Assembly (NCBI RefSeq): GCF_015353075.1
Contig: NZ_CP064188.1
Location: 1,922,001-1,986,000, forward strand
Origin: Rhizobium sp. 007
Lineage (GTDB): Bacteria > Pseudomonadota > Alphaproteobacteria > Rhizobiales > Rhizobiaceae
Direction of reading: 5' to 3'
Length of the DNA stretch: 64,000 bases
Shown piece by piece: positions 23,647 through 32,679 of the stretch. Position 1 is the stretch's first letter. Each line of letters opens with the position of its first letter. Under the pieces are notes generated by a model. It had not been told where the DNA came from. It did not search any database and saw only the letters and a program-made list of their open reading frames with translations. Both the position numbers and the translations under genes were made by a program.

Positions 23647-24608
23647 GTGGTGGCACTGAAGTCCCCGTCCGCGTGACGAAGGTGACGCCGGTTGCCGAGC
23701 GCATCAAGCGCTTCCGCTTCGAGCGGCTGGACGGTAAGCCGATGCCATATTTCTCAGGCGGTGCGCATATCATTGTCTCGATGCATGATGACGGCCATGT
23801 GCGCCGCAACGCCTATTCGCTGATGTCGCCACCGCATGATTGCGCGGCCTATGAGATCAGTGTGCTGCATGTCGAGGATTCGCGCGGCGGCTCCACCTTC
23901 ATGCATGAAAGGGTCAAGGAAGGCGACGAGCTGAAGGTCAGCTATCCGGTCAACCTTTTCCAGCCGGATTGGCGGGCCCGCAAGCATCTGCTGATCGCCG
24001 GCGGTATCGGCATCACCCCCTTCATCGCCATGATGGAGCAATTCACCCGCGAAGGCGCCAATTTCGAGCTGCATTATGCCGTGCGCACGCGCGATCGCGG
24101 TGCCTATTGGAAGGAATTGGCCGAGCGCTACGGCTCGCAACGGATCAAGATCTATTGCGACGCCGAAGGCATAACGATGCCGCTCGGCCGTCTGCTCGAC
24201 AGCCAGCCGCTCGGCACGCATCTTTATGTCTGCGGCCCATCGGGAATGATCGACGGCGTTTTAAGGGCCGGGATCGAGGCCGGCTGGCCGGAGCAGAACC
24301 TGCATTCGGAGCGCTTCCTTTCCTCGTTGCCGGGCAAGCCTTTCACCGTCGAGCTCGTGCGCTCCGGCAAGACCGTGAGGGTTGGCCATCACGAAAGCAT
24401 GTTGGAGGCCATCGAAGCGGCGGGCGTCGATGCGTCTTTCCTATGTCGAGGTGGTGCCTGTGGTCAGTGCGAGACGGGGGTCGTCACCTGCGATGGCAAG
24501 CTGCTGCATCACGACGTCTATCTGAACGATGAGGAAAAAGCGGCCGGCCGCAAGGTGATGATCTGCGTCTCCCGCTTCGAGGGGAAAACGCTGCATCTCG
24601 ACCTCTAG
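23643..24608 (+). CDS. dmmB: Ferredoxin-reductase subunit of dimethylamine monooxygenase (DmmB-like, PDR type)
   Basis: A 321-residue flavin/iron-sulfur reductase in the phthalate dioxygenase reductase layout. FMN-binding barrel (residues about 10-110, RNAYSLMS), NAD-binding domain (HLLIAGGIGITPFIAMM, YVCGPSGMIDGVL) and C-terminal 2Fe-2S ferredoxin (CRGGACGQCETG plus a last Cys in MICVSR). It passes electrons from NAD(P)H to the haem subunit encoded next. The start is a TTG at 23643-23645 overlapping the previous stop as TTGA, the counterpart of the ATGA overlaps common in this genome; a downstream GTG is possible. Confidence 0.9.
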   Translation: MSGGTEVPVRVTKVTPVAERIKRFRFERLDGKPMPYFSGGAHIIVSMHDDGHVRRNAYSLMSPPHDCAAYEISVLHVEDSRGGSTFMHERVKEGDELKVSYPVNLFQPDWRARKHLLIAGGIGITPFIAMMEQFTREGANFELHYAVRTRDRGAYWKELAERYGSQRIKIYCDAEGITMPLGRLLDSQPLGTHLYVCGPSGMIDGVLRAGIEAGWPEQNLHSERFLSSLPGKPFTVELVRSGKTVRVGHHESMLEAIEAAGVDASFLCRGGACGQCETGVVTCDGKLLHHDVYLNDEEKAAGRKVMICVSRFEGKTLHLDL

Positions 24609-24638
24609 CGGCCCTGAAAGCGGAACAAGGAGAACGAC

Positions 24639-25679
24639 ATGGCAATCGCCTTCAAGCAGGAAAGTTTCCGCGACGATTTCAGCTACCGGAACAGCCCGGA
24701 GAACATCAGCCGTTTCCCGTTCCCCTTCGATCGCGACGAGTACATGTATTCCGTCAACATGGAGCCGCACGTGCTCGGCAGACCGGGTACCGTCTTCGAA
24801 AACCTGATCGACGTCGATGAGCACTATGTCGCCGAGATGCATGACCGGACGTTGGTGCTGAAGGAGGATCCGCTCCGCTATCAGGCCCTCCCCCATATGA
24901 TGAGTGCGCAGTGGGATACGCTCGAGCTTCTGATGGAAGAGCAGGCAGCTGGCTATCCCGAGCACTTCTCCCTCACGAGGAATGGCGACCAGTGGCGCTG
25001 GATCAACCGGCCGCTCGGCATCGACGACACCTTCACCTTCGGCGATGCCTCGACGCTGCCATACGAGCCCTTCGAATATATCACGCGGCAGGCGCAGGGT
25101 GATTTCTGCATCGTAGACCAGCGCGACGGCAATCTTTGGATGGATGCAGGGATGGTGACGACCCAGGCCGACTGGTCGCTCGATTTCGACATCGGCATGA
25201 ATTTCATGGAGTGGCACGGACCCGTGCCACTCGCCCACCAGATCGGCGTCTTCGAGCGCGCATTAAAATTCCTCCTGAACCTGCAGCAGGGCAAGCCGAC
25301 GCGCCGCTTCAACTGGACGATGACGATCAATCCACGGCTTGATACCAGCCCAGAAAACTACCACAAATGGGGGCCGGATCGCACGACCGTGACACCAGAG
25401 AATGTTGGCGAGAAGGTACATCTGCGCGTCGAGCTGCAGAGCCTGTGGCGCCTGCCGCGTTCGAACGCCATCCTCTTTGTCATCCGCTGCTACCTCATGA
25501 GCATGGGCGAGCTGGTCACCGTGCCGAAATGGGCGCGACGCATGCCACGCGTGCTGAGAACCCTGCCGCCGGAACTCATCGATTACAAGGGGCTCACCCG
25601 CTACCGCGACGACACGATCAACTGGCTTGCGAAATATGATGACGGGGCGCCCACCAGCCCCGGCATCTTCCCGGATTGA
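24639..25679 (+). CDS. dmmC: Haem-dependent oxidative N-demethylase, catalytic subunit (DUF3445, DmmC-like)
   Basis: A 346-residue protein of the DUF3445 family, now known as haem-dependent oxidative N-demethylases with a PAS-like haem fold. Typical segments are FRIGLRPLD-like start (here [16 protein letters not shown]), [40 protein letters not shown] and [25 protein letters not shown]. It should oxidise dimethylamine with O2 to methylamine and formaldehyde, using electrons delivered by the DmmB reductase. AAGGAG lies about eight bases before the ATG. Family length and gene order match known dmmDABC clusters, so the assignment is strong. Confidence 0.9.
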   Translation: MAIAFKQESFRDDFSYRNSPENISRFPFPFDRDEYMYSVNMEPHVLGRPGTVFENLIDVDEHYVAEMHDRTLVLKEDPLRYQALPHMMSAQWDTLELLMEEQAAGYPEHFSLTRNGDQWRWINRPLGIDDTFTFGDASTLPYEPFEYITRQAQGDFCIVDQRDGNLWMDAGMVTTQADWSLDFDIGMNFMEWHGPVPLAHQIGVFERALKFLLNLQQGKPTRRFNWTMTINPRLDTSPENYHKWGPDRTTVTPENVGEKVHLRVELQSLWRLPRSNAILFVIRCYLMSMGELVTVPKWARRMPRVLRTLPPELIDYKGLTRYRDDTINWLAKYDDGAPTSPGIFPD

Positions 25680-25729
25680 CGCGCAACGATGCGCCGAAGC
25701 AATGCAATATACCAAGAGGGGAATGCTTC

Positions 25730-27067
25730 ATGACAAAAGTTGCCGTTATCGGCGCCGGTCCCTCCGGGCTGGCACAGTTGCGCGCCTTCCAATCGGCTGC
25801 CCAGAACGGGGCTGAAATCCCGGAGATCGTCTGCTATGAAAAGCAGGCAGATTGGGGCGGGCTTTGGAATTACACCTGGCGCACGGGGCTTGACGAATAT
25901 GGCGAGCCGGTCCACGGAAGCATGTATCGCTACCTCTGGTCGAACGGACCGAAGGAGTGCCTGGAATTCGCCGATTATTCCTTTGAGGAGCATTTCGGCA
26001 AACCAATCGCCTCCTATCCTCCACGCGCGGTGCTTTGGGATTACATCAAGGGCCGTGTCGAAAAGGCGAATGTCCGCCATTGGGTGCGCTTCAGCACGCC
26101 CGTGCGCATGGTGCGCTTCGACGAGGAGACGAAGAAATTCACGGTGACGGCCCACAACCGCATCGAGGACCGCATGTATGACGAGGAATTCGATTATGTC
26201 GTGGTTGCGACCGGTCATTTCTCGACGCCGAACGTTCCCTATTTTGAGGGTGTCAGGACCTTTAACGGCCGTGTTTTACATGCGCACGACTTTCGTGACG
26301 CGCTGGAATTCAAGGGCAAGGACATCCTTATCGTCGGCCGTAGCTATTCGGCCGAGGATATTGGTTCGCAATGCTGGAAATACGGCGCCAGGTCGGTAAC
26401 GACGAGCTACCGGTCGAAGCCTATGGGCTTCAATTGGCCGGAGAATTTCGAGGAGCGGCCGCTCTTGACCCGGCTCGAAAACAAGACTGCGCATTTTCTC
26501 GACGGCTCCATGAAGGAAGTCGATGCGCTGATCCTCTGCACCGGCTACCAGCACCACTTTCCGTTTCTGCCGGACGAATTACGACTGAAGACTGCCAACC
26601 GGCTCTGGGCAGACGGCCTCTACAAGGGCGTTGTTTTCGACAAGAACCCACAGCTCTTCTACATCGGCATGCAGGACCAATTTTACACCTTCAACATGTT
26701 CGACGTACAAGCCTGGTGGGCGCGCGACGTCATGATGGGCCGCATCAAGCTGCCGCCGGAAGCAGAACTGAAGGCGAATTTCGACATGTGGCGTGCCCGC
26801 GAGGAGACGCTCGAAGATGCCGAGCAGATGATCTGGTATCAGGGAGACTACGTGAAGGAGTTGCTCGCCGAGACCGACTACCCGAGCTTCGACATCGAAG
26901 GCACGAATAGAACCTTCATGGAATGGGAACACCATAAGGCGGAAAGTATCATGGGCTTTCGTGATCACGCCTATCGATCACTGATGACCGGAAATATGTC
27001 GCCGAGGCACCATACGCCCTGGGTTGAAGCTCTCGACGATTCGATGGAAGAGTATCTGCGCAACTGA
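25730..27067 (+). CDS. tmm: Trimethylamine monooxygenase
   Basis: Flavin-containing monooxygenase of 445 residues. The FAD motif GAGPSG is at the N terminus ([14 protein letters not shown]), the FMO fingerprint [11 protein letters not shown] lies near residue 180 and the NADPH motif is [12 protein letters not shown]. Extended segments such as [18 protein letters not shown] and the C-terminal [10 protein letters not shown] are typical of bacterial Tmm rather than other FMOs. It oxidises trimethylamine to trimethylamine N-oxide. AGAGGGG lies just upstream of the ATG at 25730. It follows dmmC by 50 bases and is followed by a terminator. Tdm, the next enzyme, is encoded nearby on the other strand. 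Confidence 0.94.
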   Translation: MTKVAVIGAGPSGLAQLRAFQSAAQNGAEIPEIVCYEKQADWGGLWNYTWRTGLDEYGEPVHGSMYRYLWSNGPKECLEFADYSFEEHFGKPIASYPPRAVLWDYIKGRVEKANVRHWVRFSTPVRMVRFDEETKKFTVTAHNRIEDRMYDEEFDYVVVATGHFSTPNVPYFEGVRTFNGRVLHAHDFRDALEFKGKDILIVGRSYSAEDIGSQCWKYGARSVTTSYRSKPMGFNWPENFEERPLLTRLENKTAHFLDGSMKEVDALILCTGYQHHFPFLPDELRLKTANRLWADGLYKGVVFDKNPQLFYIGMQDQFYTFNMFDVQAWWARDVMMGRIKLPPEAELKANFDMWRAREETLEDAEQMIWYQGDYVKELLAETDYPSFDIEGTNRTFMEWEHHKAESIMGFRDHAYRSLMTGNMSPRHHTPWVEALDDSMEEYLRN

Positions 27068-27092
27068 CGCATTCCAAGTCCTCCCTTAACCG

Positions 27093-27130
27093 CGAAAAGG
27101 TCGTTCATCGCGACCCTTTCGTGGGTTTTT
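27093..27130 (+). terminator. Rho-independent terminator after tmm
   Basis: CGAAAAGGTCG (27093-27103) pairs with CGACCCTTTCG (27111-27121) with one mismatch around a 7-base loop, followed by a TTTTT run at 27126-27130. It lies 26 bases after the tmm stop and would end the dmmDABC-tmm transcript. Confidence 0.85.
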
Positions 27131-27179
27131 GAAATGAGACGAAGCAATTTCACCTGCACTCACTTCGAACCTGGCCGTG

Positions 27180-27779
27180 ATGGATTTTCAAACGAGCATT
27201 CTTAGCCGCATGAGCGGATTTCTCTACCGCTGCCGTGCCGACGAAAACTACACTATGCTGGAGATGACGAACGGCATCGAGCGCATCTTCGGCCATCCCG
27301 CTGACGAGATCATCGGCAACCGGACGCGGACCTTCACCTCCATCATGTGTGAAGAGGATGTGCCGATCATGGACCAGGTCGTCGGCCTGGCGCTCGAACG
27401 GCGTACCGACTGGACGATGGAGTACCGGATCCGCCATCGGGACGGGAATTTCATCTGGGTGACGGAAACCGGCGGCGGTGTTTGGGACGAAAAAGGCGAA
27501 TTGCTCTACCTCGAAGGCAGCATCATAAACATTGAGTCCCTTTACCAGCGTATCGACGAGCAAACGGCAGATATGCGCGTCACGGCATCGAAAACCAATG
27601 AGATCCTGCAATCACTGCGCTACTTGAAACTGCTTGCCGTCAATGCCGGCATCGAGGCGGCACGTGCCGGTATGGCAGGGTCAGGCTTTGCCGTGCTTGC
27701 AGCCGAAATGCGCGCGCTTGCCAACGCCTCTGAGGAGGCCGCCCGCGCGATCTCAAACGCCCAGCTCAAGTCGGGCTGA
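27180..27779 (+). CDS. Cytoplasmic PAS protein with truncated chemoreceptor-like signalling domain
   Basis: A 199-residue protein with no membrane helix. Residues about 10-125 form a PAS domain (EMTNGIERIFGHPADEIIGN, WTMEYRIRHRDGNFIWVTETGGGVWDE). Residues about 130-195 resemble the C-terminal adaptation/signalling helix of methyl-accepting proteins (LKLLAVNAGIEAARAGMAGSGFAVLAAEMRALAN) but stop early, without the full hairpin. Such short PAS-MCP proteins occur in alphaproteobacteria with unclear roles. The ATG at 27180 follows an in-frame GTG. It is wedged between tmm and tdm, after the tmm terminator, so it may have its own promoter. A sensory role towards amines is speculation. Confidence 0.82.
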   Translation: MDFQTSILSRMSGFLYRCRADENYTMLEMTNGIERIFGHPADEIIGNRTRTFTSIMCEEDVPIMDQVVGLALERRTDWTMEYRIRHRDGNFIWVTETGGGVWDEKGELLYLEGSIINIESLYQRIDEQTADMRVTASKTNEILQSLRYLKLLAVNAGIEAARAGMAGSGFAVLAAEMRALANASEEAARAISNAQLKSG

Positions 27780-27782
27780 AGC

Positions 27783-30152
27783 TTAAGAGCGCGGCCGCGT
27801 CTTCTGAGGATCATAATGCGAGAGCGGTACTATGACCGCCGGCAAGCGTTTCTGGTGGCCGTCCAGCTTGCCGATTTCCACCGCCGTTCCAACAGACGCA
27901 TGCGTGACGTCGATACGGGCGAGAGCGATGGTCTTGCCGAGGATAGGTGAGCGGGTAGCGCTGGTGATCACACCCACCTGAGCGCGGCCGATGTGGACGC
28001 AATCTCCATGGCCAACCGCCTCATTGGCCTGCACGTCGAGCCCAACCAGCAGATGACGCGGATGCTCCTTGCGCCGAATCAGCGCTTCGCGGCCGATGAA
28101 ATCATCCGCCTTGGATTTCAGCGGCACGGTGAAACCAATGCCGGCCTCGAATGGATCGGTTTGGTCGGTGAACTCGTGATGGGCGAATATCAGCCCCGCC
28201 TCGATGCGCACCATGTCCAACGCTTCGAGACCCATAGGCTTCAAGCCATGCGGCTCACCTGCCTTCCAAACCGCGTCAAACACTTTAAGCGCGTCCTTCG
28301 GATGACAGAAGATCTCGTAACCGAGCTCGCCCGTATAGCCGGTGCGCGAGACGACGACAGGCGCGCCTTCGAAGTCCCCGATGCGCCCAACCGTGAACCG
28401 GAACCACTCGAGTTCGCCGATCGCCGGCTGGCGCGGCGCCGTCCAGAGGATTTCCTTCAGGATGTTGCGGCTCTTCGGTCCCTGCACAGCGATATTGTGC
28501 ATGTGGTCGGTTGAGGCGCGGACCCAGGCCTTAAAGCCTTTCTTTTCCGCTTGCTCGCGCAGCCAGATGCCGCTTGCATCATCACCACCGATCCAGCGGA
28601 AGTTTTTGTCGCCAAGACGGAAAAGCGTACCGTCATCGATCATGCCACCGTTTTCGTAGCACATGGCCGAATAGACGACCTGTCCGGTCGACAGCTTACG
28701 CACGTCGCGCGTCAGGCAATATTGCAGCAGTTCCTCGGCATCGGGACCGGTCACTTCGAATTTTCGCAGCGGCGAGAGGTCGATGACGACTGCCCTCTCC
28801 CGGCAGGCCCAATATTCTTCGACGGGGCCTTCGGAGGAAAAGCGGTTCGGCAGCCAGTAGCCGCGATATTCCGCGTAATCCCTCGTGAGTGCCGAAAGGC
28901 GTGGGTGGAAGGCGGTTTCGCGCGTCAGTTCAGCGTCGGAGTCAGGTGTCATGCGATAGGCTACCGCTCGTGAGAATTTTTCTTTTCCGGAAAAGGTTCG
29001 GACATGGATATCCGTCGGATCCCAGCCGTTCGCGGCATCGATATCGTCTGGACATGAGGAGGAGACACAGACGAGATCGGTCAGCGCCCGCATCATCACA
29101 TAATCGCCCGGGCGCGACCAAGGCTCGTCGAGGTAGAGCTGGTTATTGTGATCGATGTTCGTATTGTAGAAATAGTTGAGCGCTTCCCAGCCCTTGCGAG
29201 GCGCAATCCCGTAGGGCGCCAACGCGGCGTTGAAATTGTCTGTGCAATTGACGTGGCCGGGATAGCCCATATCGTCATAATAGCGAGAGTTGCAGGCGGT
29301 TGCGAAGGCGTCGTGACGACCGACCGTGTCCTGGACGATCTCCACGAGAGGTTCGAAATCGCGATCGAACGCCTTTGACGGCAGGCCGGGCATCGGGTAG
29401 CTGCGGCCGAGCAGCGTGCGGGTGACCGTCGAATCCAGGGCCAGATCGAGGCCTTTATCCACCTTGCGGGCGGCGAAAGCCTGAAAATCCGTGCATTGCC
29501 GCCCATAGACGTCGATGATCTGAATGAATTCGCCAGCGCGGACGAAATAGGCTGAGGCTGTTGCCGCCTTGATGCGGATATCCTCGATCGGATCGGCCAT
29601 CGGCTCGGGCAAGGCCGAGGAATAATCGTGAATGTGCTGGCTCCGCCTGATCCTAATCTCGATCGGCGTCGCCGTATCCTGCGCCTGCGGCAACATTACG
29701 CCTGCGGGAGCAGCGATAATCAAGAGACCTTTCAGGGCGATGGTGAATTCCGCGGAGCTTCCCGGCGTCGCTGCCGCTCCGAAGAGACGTAGCGCACCGG
29801 CCGCCGCAAGATCAGCGCCGCGACGGGCAAGCGCAGCGCGGGTACGGATAGCACTGTCTTCCCCCGTCGACAGGATGGCCTTCAGTCCCTCGACGGCATT
29901 GGTGAACGTCGCGCCGAGACCTGCCGACAAGAAGCGCCCAGCCTCATCGACGAAGGAAAGCTCACAAGGCTGACCGCCTTCCATGTCGGTGACGGTCACG
30001 TGGTCAGCGACCTCGACGCGCACGACCAACGAGCCGCCGCCCTTGACGCGGTAGCGCTCCGTGCCCTGCGGCAGCGCTTGAATGCCCCGATAGCGGACGA
30101 TGCTCGGGGACGCCGGCCGCACCCCGGTCATCGCCGGATGGAGATCTCGCAT
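27783..30152 (-). CDS. tdm: Trimethylamine N-oxide demethylase (Tdm), DUF1989-GcvT fusion
   Basis: A 789-residue two-part enzyme. The N-terminal half (about 20-430) has DUF1989-type repeats and the metal-site region with Cys residues in FATACNSRYYDDMGYPGHVNCTDNFN and DLVCVSSSCPDDIDAANGW. The C-terminal half (about 440-780) is a GcvT-like folate domain (VIDLSPLRKFEVTGPDAEELL, VVVSRTGYTGELGYEIF). This fusion is diagnostic of TMAO demethylase, which splits TMAO into dimethylamine and formaldehyde, with the GcvT part channelling formaldehyde to folate. It completes the route between Tmm and Dmm. It is convergent with the PAS gene (four bases apart) and divergent from the permease gene. Confidence 0.9.
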   Translation of the reverse strand: MRDLHPAMTGVRPASPSIVRYRGIQALPQGTERYRVKGGGSLVVRVEVADHVTVTDMEGGQPCELSFVDEAGRFLSAGLGATFTNAVEGLKAILSTGEDSAIRTRAALARRGADLAAAGALRLFGAAATPGSSAEFTIALKGLLIIAAPAGVMLPQAQDTATPIEIRIRRSQHIHDYSSALPEPMADPIEDIRIKAATASAYFVRAGEFIQIIDVYGRQCTDFQAFAARKVDKGLDLALDSTVTRTLLGRSYPMPGLPSKAFDRDFEPLVEIVQDTVGRHDAFATACNSRYYDDMGYPGHVNCTDNFNAALAPYGIAPRKGWEALNYFYNTNIDHNNQLYLDEPWSRPGDYVMMRALTDLVCVSSSCPDDIDAANGWDPTDIHVRTFSGKEKFSRAVAYRMTPDSDAELTRETAFHPRLSALTRDYAEYRGYWLPNRFSSEGPVEEYWACRERAVVIDLSPLRKFEVTGPDAEELLQYCLTRDVRKLSTGQVVYSAMCYENGGMIDDGTLFRLGDKNFRWIGGDDASGIWLREQAEKKGFKAWVRASTDHMHNIAVQGPKSRNILKEILWTAPRQPAIGELEWFRFTVGRIGDFEGAPVVVSRTGYTGELGYEIFCHPKDALKVFDAVWKAGEPHGLKPMGLEALDMVRIEAGLIFAHHEFTDQTDPFEAGIGFTVPLKSKADDFIGREALIRRKEHPRHLLVGLDVQANEAVGHGDCVHIGRAQVGVITSATRSPILGKTIALARIDVTHASVGTAVEIGKLDGHQKRLPAVIVPLSHYDPQKTRPRS

Positions 30153-30397
30153 TTGACCCTCATGGGGTTGGAAGCGCGCTTTCGCCCGCCAAAGAACGTT
30201 ACAAAATGCCGTCGGAAAGTAAACCCATATTGACTAAAAAGAAAATATCTTCACTATGCATCAAGGGTCAAAGCTCAGAATCCGTGCGGGAACGCGGATC
30301 GCCAAAAAACCAGGCTGGCCCCGGAAATACCGGGAGAGGCACGTTCAGGGAGACGCACGAAGAGACGTCCGGAACAATCGAATGGGGAACTTCAGCA
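30153..30397. promoter_or_regulatory. Divergent leader between tdm and permease genes
   Basis: A 245-base space with an AT-rich centre (about 30215-30260) that likely carries promoters for both directions. The permease start at 30398 is preceded by GGGGAA about nine bases upstream. I found no clear dyad shared with other promoters of the island. Confidence 0.4.
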
Positions 30398-32182
30398 ATG
30401 ACAGACGTAGTGGACGCCGGGATTTCGGCCGGCACCGAAGGTAAGCTTATACGTGCCCTCGACTGGAAGGGTGCATTCTGGGTGGCTGCGGGAGTGCCGC
30501 CACTCGTCCTTTTCTCCATCGGCGGCATTGCAGGCACGACAGGCAAGCTCGCCTTTGTCGTCTGGATCATTTCCATGATCATGGGCTTCCTGCAATCCTT
30601 CACCTATGCAGAGATTGCCGGCATGTTCGGCAATAAATCCGGCGGCGCCTCCGTTTATGGCGCGACCGCCTGGCTGCGATATTCGAAGTTCATTGCGCCG
30701 CTTTCGGTCTGGTGCAACTGGTTTGCCTGGTCGCCGGTGCTTTCGCTCGGTTGCGCCATCGCCGCCGGTTATATTCTCAATGCATTTTTTCCGATTCCGG
30801 CAGCTGACTCGCAAGCAGCCCTCGACTGGATTGCCGCGCATGCCGCTTCGATCACGGCCGATAGCCCGCGCGTCGCAGAATACATAACAGCCCATGCCGG
30901 CACGACGCCGGACGATGCCATCAAAGCCTTGCTGAGCACGGATGCGGTAGCGGCGCTGACGCCGGCGGTCCGCAATTGGTCACTCGCAAGCTTCGGCATT
31001 CCGTTCCTCGCTACCGCCAACATCAACGCCACTTTCTTCATCGGCGGCATCCTGATGCTGATCATCTTCGCCATCCAGCATCGCGGCATCTCGGAAACCG
31101 CAAGCGTGCAGAAGTGGCTGGCGATCATCGTGCTCGTGCCGCTGCTTTTGATCGGCATCTACCCTATCCTCAGCGGTCAGATCGTTGCTGCGAACGTCAC
31201 GGGCCTCCTTCCGCCGACGGCGGCATATTCAGATGTGGACGGTACATGGAGCATCGGCGGCTGGACACTCTTCCTTGGCGGCCTCTATATCGCCGCTTGG
31301 TCTACTTACGGCTTCGAAACGGCCGTCTGCTATACCCGGGAACTGAAGAACCCGAAGACCGATACTTTCAAGGCGATCTTCTATTCCGGACTGGCATGCT
31401 GCTTGTTCTTCTTCCTCGTGCCCTTCGCCTTCCAGGGTGTGCTCGGCCATGCCGGCATGCTGGCACCTGGAATCATCGACGGTACCGGTGTAGCGGAAGC
31501 CCTCGGTGGGTTGATCGGCGCGGGCCGCATTATCACCCAGCTTCTCGTCGTCCTGATGATCATGGCACTCTTCCTGGCGATCATGACGGCGATGGCGGGA
31601 TCCTCACGCACGCTCTATCAGGGCGCCAAAGACGGCTGGCTGCCGAAATACCTCGACCATGTGAATGAGAACGGCGCGCCGACCCGTGCCATGTGGACGG
31701 ACTTCGCCTTCAACCTCTTCCTTCTGGCGATCGCATCGGATGTCGGCGGCTACTTCTTCGTGCTCGCCGTCTCGAATGTCGGCTACATTATCTTCAACTT
31801 CCTCAACCTGAACTCCGGTTGGATCCATCGCATGGATTCCGGCCACATCGAACGTCCCTGGAAGGCGCCGAGCTGGCTGATCGGCCTTAACACGGTTCTC
31901 GCCTTCGTCAATGCCCTCTTCCTAGGCGCCGGCGCAAAGGTCTGGGGTTATGCCAACGCACTTTGGGTCGGCTTCGCCTTCGCCGCCGTCATCCTCCCGG
32001 TCTTTGCCTATCGCCATTATGTGCGGGACGGCGGCAAATTCCCTGCAGGAGCGATGGACGATCTGGGCCTGACAGGTCAGGACCTTGGCACGAAAAAGGC
32101 GGGCATCCTTCCCTATGTCGCACTTGCCGGCGGTCTGGCGATAGTCCTGATCGCGAACTGGATCTTCCAACTGCCGGCCTAA
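30398..32182 (+). CDS. APC-superfamily permease
   Basis: Integral membrane transporter of 594 residues with about twelve helices and a large periplasmic insert (about residues 130-200, Ala-rich, ADSQAALDWIAAHAAS). APC features include SFTYAEIAGMFGNKSGGASVYGATAW in helix 2-3 and YGFETAVCYTRELKNPK. The ATG at 30398 (MTDVVDAG) fits the ribosome binding site; in-frame upstream codons give a non-homologous leader. APC carriers move amino acids, polyamines and related amines; beside tdm it may import a methylated amine or choline-like compound. The substrate is not determinable here. Confidence 0.88.
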   Translation: MTDVVDAGISAGTEGKLIRALDWKGAFWVAAGVPPLVLFSIGGIAGTTGKLAFVVWIISMIMGFLQSFTYAEIAGMFGNKSGGASVYGATAWLRYSKFIAPLSVWCNWFAWSPVLSLGCAIAAGYILNAFFPIPAADSQAALDWIAAHAASITADSPRVAEYITAHAGTTPDDAIKALLSTDAVAALTPAVRNWSLASFGIPFLATANINATFFIGGILMLIIFAIQHRGISETASVQKWLAIIVLVPLLLIGIYPILSGQIVAANVTGLLPPTAAYSDVDGTWSIGGWTLFLGGLYIAAWSTYGFETAVCYTRELKNPKTDTFKAIFYSGLACCLFFFLVPFAFQGVLGHAGMLAPGIIDGTGVAEALGGLIGAGRIITQLLVVLMIMALFLAIMTAMAGSSRTLYQGAKDGWLPKYLDHVNENGAPTRAMWTDFAFNLFLLAIASDVGGYFFVLAVSNVGYIIFNFLNLNSGWIHRMDSGHIERPWKAPSWLIGLNTVLAFVNALFLGAGAKVWGYANALWVGFAFAAVILPVFAYRHYVRDGGKFPAGAMDDLGLTGQDLGTKKAGILPYVALAGGLAIVLIANWIFQLPA

Positions 32183-32201
32183 CGCCCAAGACGATTCATT
32201 T

Positions 32202-32228
32202 ATCGCCGCTCTCCGTGAGGGCGGCGAT
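32202..32228 (+). terminator. Stem-loop after the permease gene
   Basis: ATCGCCGC (32202-32209) pairs with GCGGCGAT (32221-32228), and the stem extends inward through TCTC/GAGG with a short CGT-type loop. It lies 20 bases after the permease stop. The T tract is missing, perhaps lost at the junction with the IS110 remnant that begins 30 bases later. Confidence 0.65.
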
Positions 32229-32257
32229 CCTTGAGGAAGGGTGCGAGCGCTAACTGT

Positions 32258-32497
32258 GACATAGATCGGCGCGATCAATTTGACGTCGTGCGCAAGCTTT
32301 GCGAAATCGCGACCCCATTGATGGCTGCCGGCGCAAGCCTCCATCGCGACCGTGCAGGGTTCGATGGATGGCAAGAATTGCAGCAGCTTGCCACTCGAGA
32401 CCTTCCGGTGAAAAATCGCCGCGCCATCTGCCTCGCCTGCATGGACCTGGATGGTTCTCTTCGCCAAATCCCCGCCGATTATGCAAATCCCTTCCAT
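32258..32497 (-). pseudogene. IS110-family transposase, N-terminal fragment
   Basis: About 80 residues match the IS110 transposase N terminus: IIGGDLAKRTIQVHAGEADG (with the first catalytic Asp of the DEDD motif), FHRKVSSGKLLQFLPSIEPC, VAMEACAGSHQWGRDFAKL and DVKLIAPIYV. Homology stops at about 32258, before the remaining catalytic residues and the whole C-terminal Ser-containing domain, and the frame continues into unrelated sequence. It is a dead insertion-sequence scrap marking a rearrangement at the right border of the methylated-amine island. No IS ends were identifiable. Confidence 0.78.
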
Positions 32498-32679
32498 GGA
32501 CGCTTCCCTCACGGCTCCAACGCAACCATTCTGGCACGTCGGATGCCGTCGACTGGGGGCGTCCACCCCATCGCTTACGCAAATAGGACCATCAGCGCAA
32601 AAATCCGCTTTGCATAGCGCCCACCCCTACAATTCCTTGCATGCTGAAGCAGCAATTTTTACACGCCTTGTGTGAGGCT

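Noticed and set aside
20799..32182. Carnitine/choline or glycine-betaine demethylation island
   Set aside because: The Tmm-specific FMO sequence, the DUF1989-GcvT fusion (Tdm) and the DUF3445 complex together fit trimethylamine/TMAO/dimethylamine, not carnitine or betaine enzymes.
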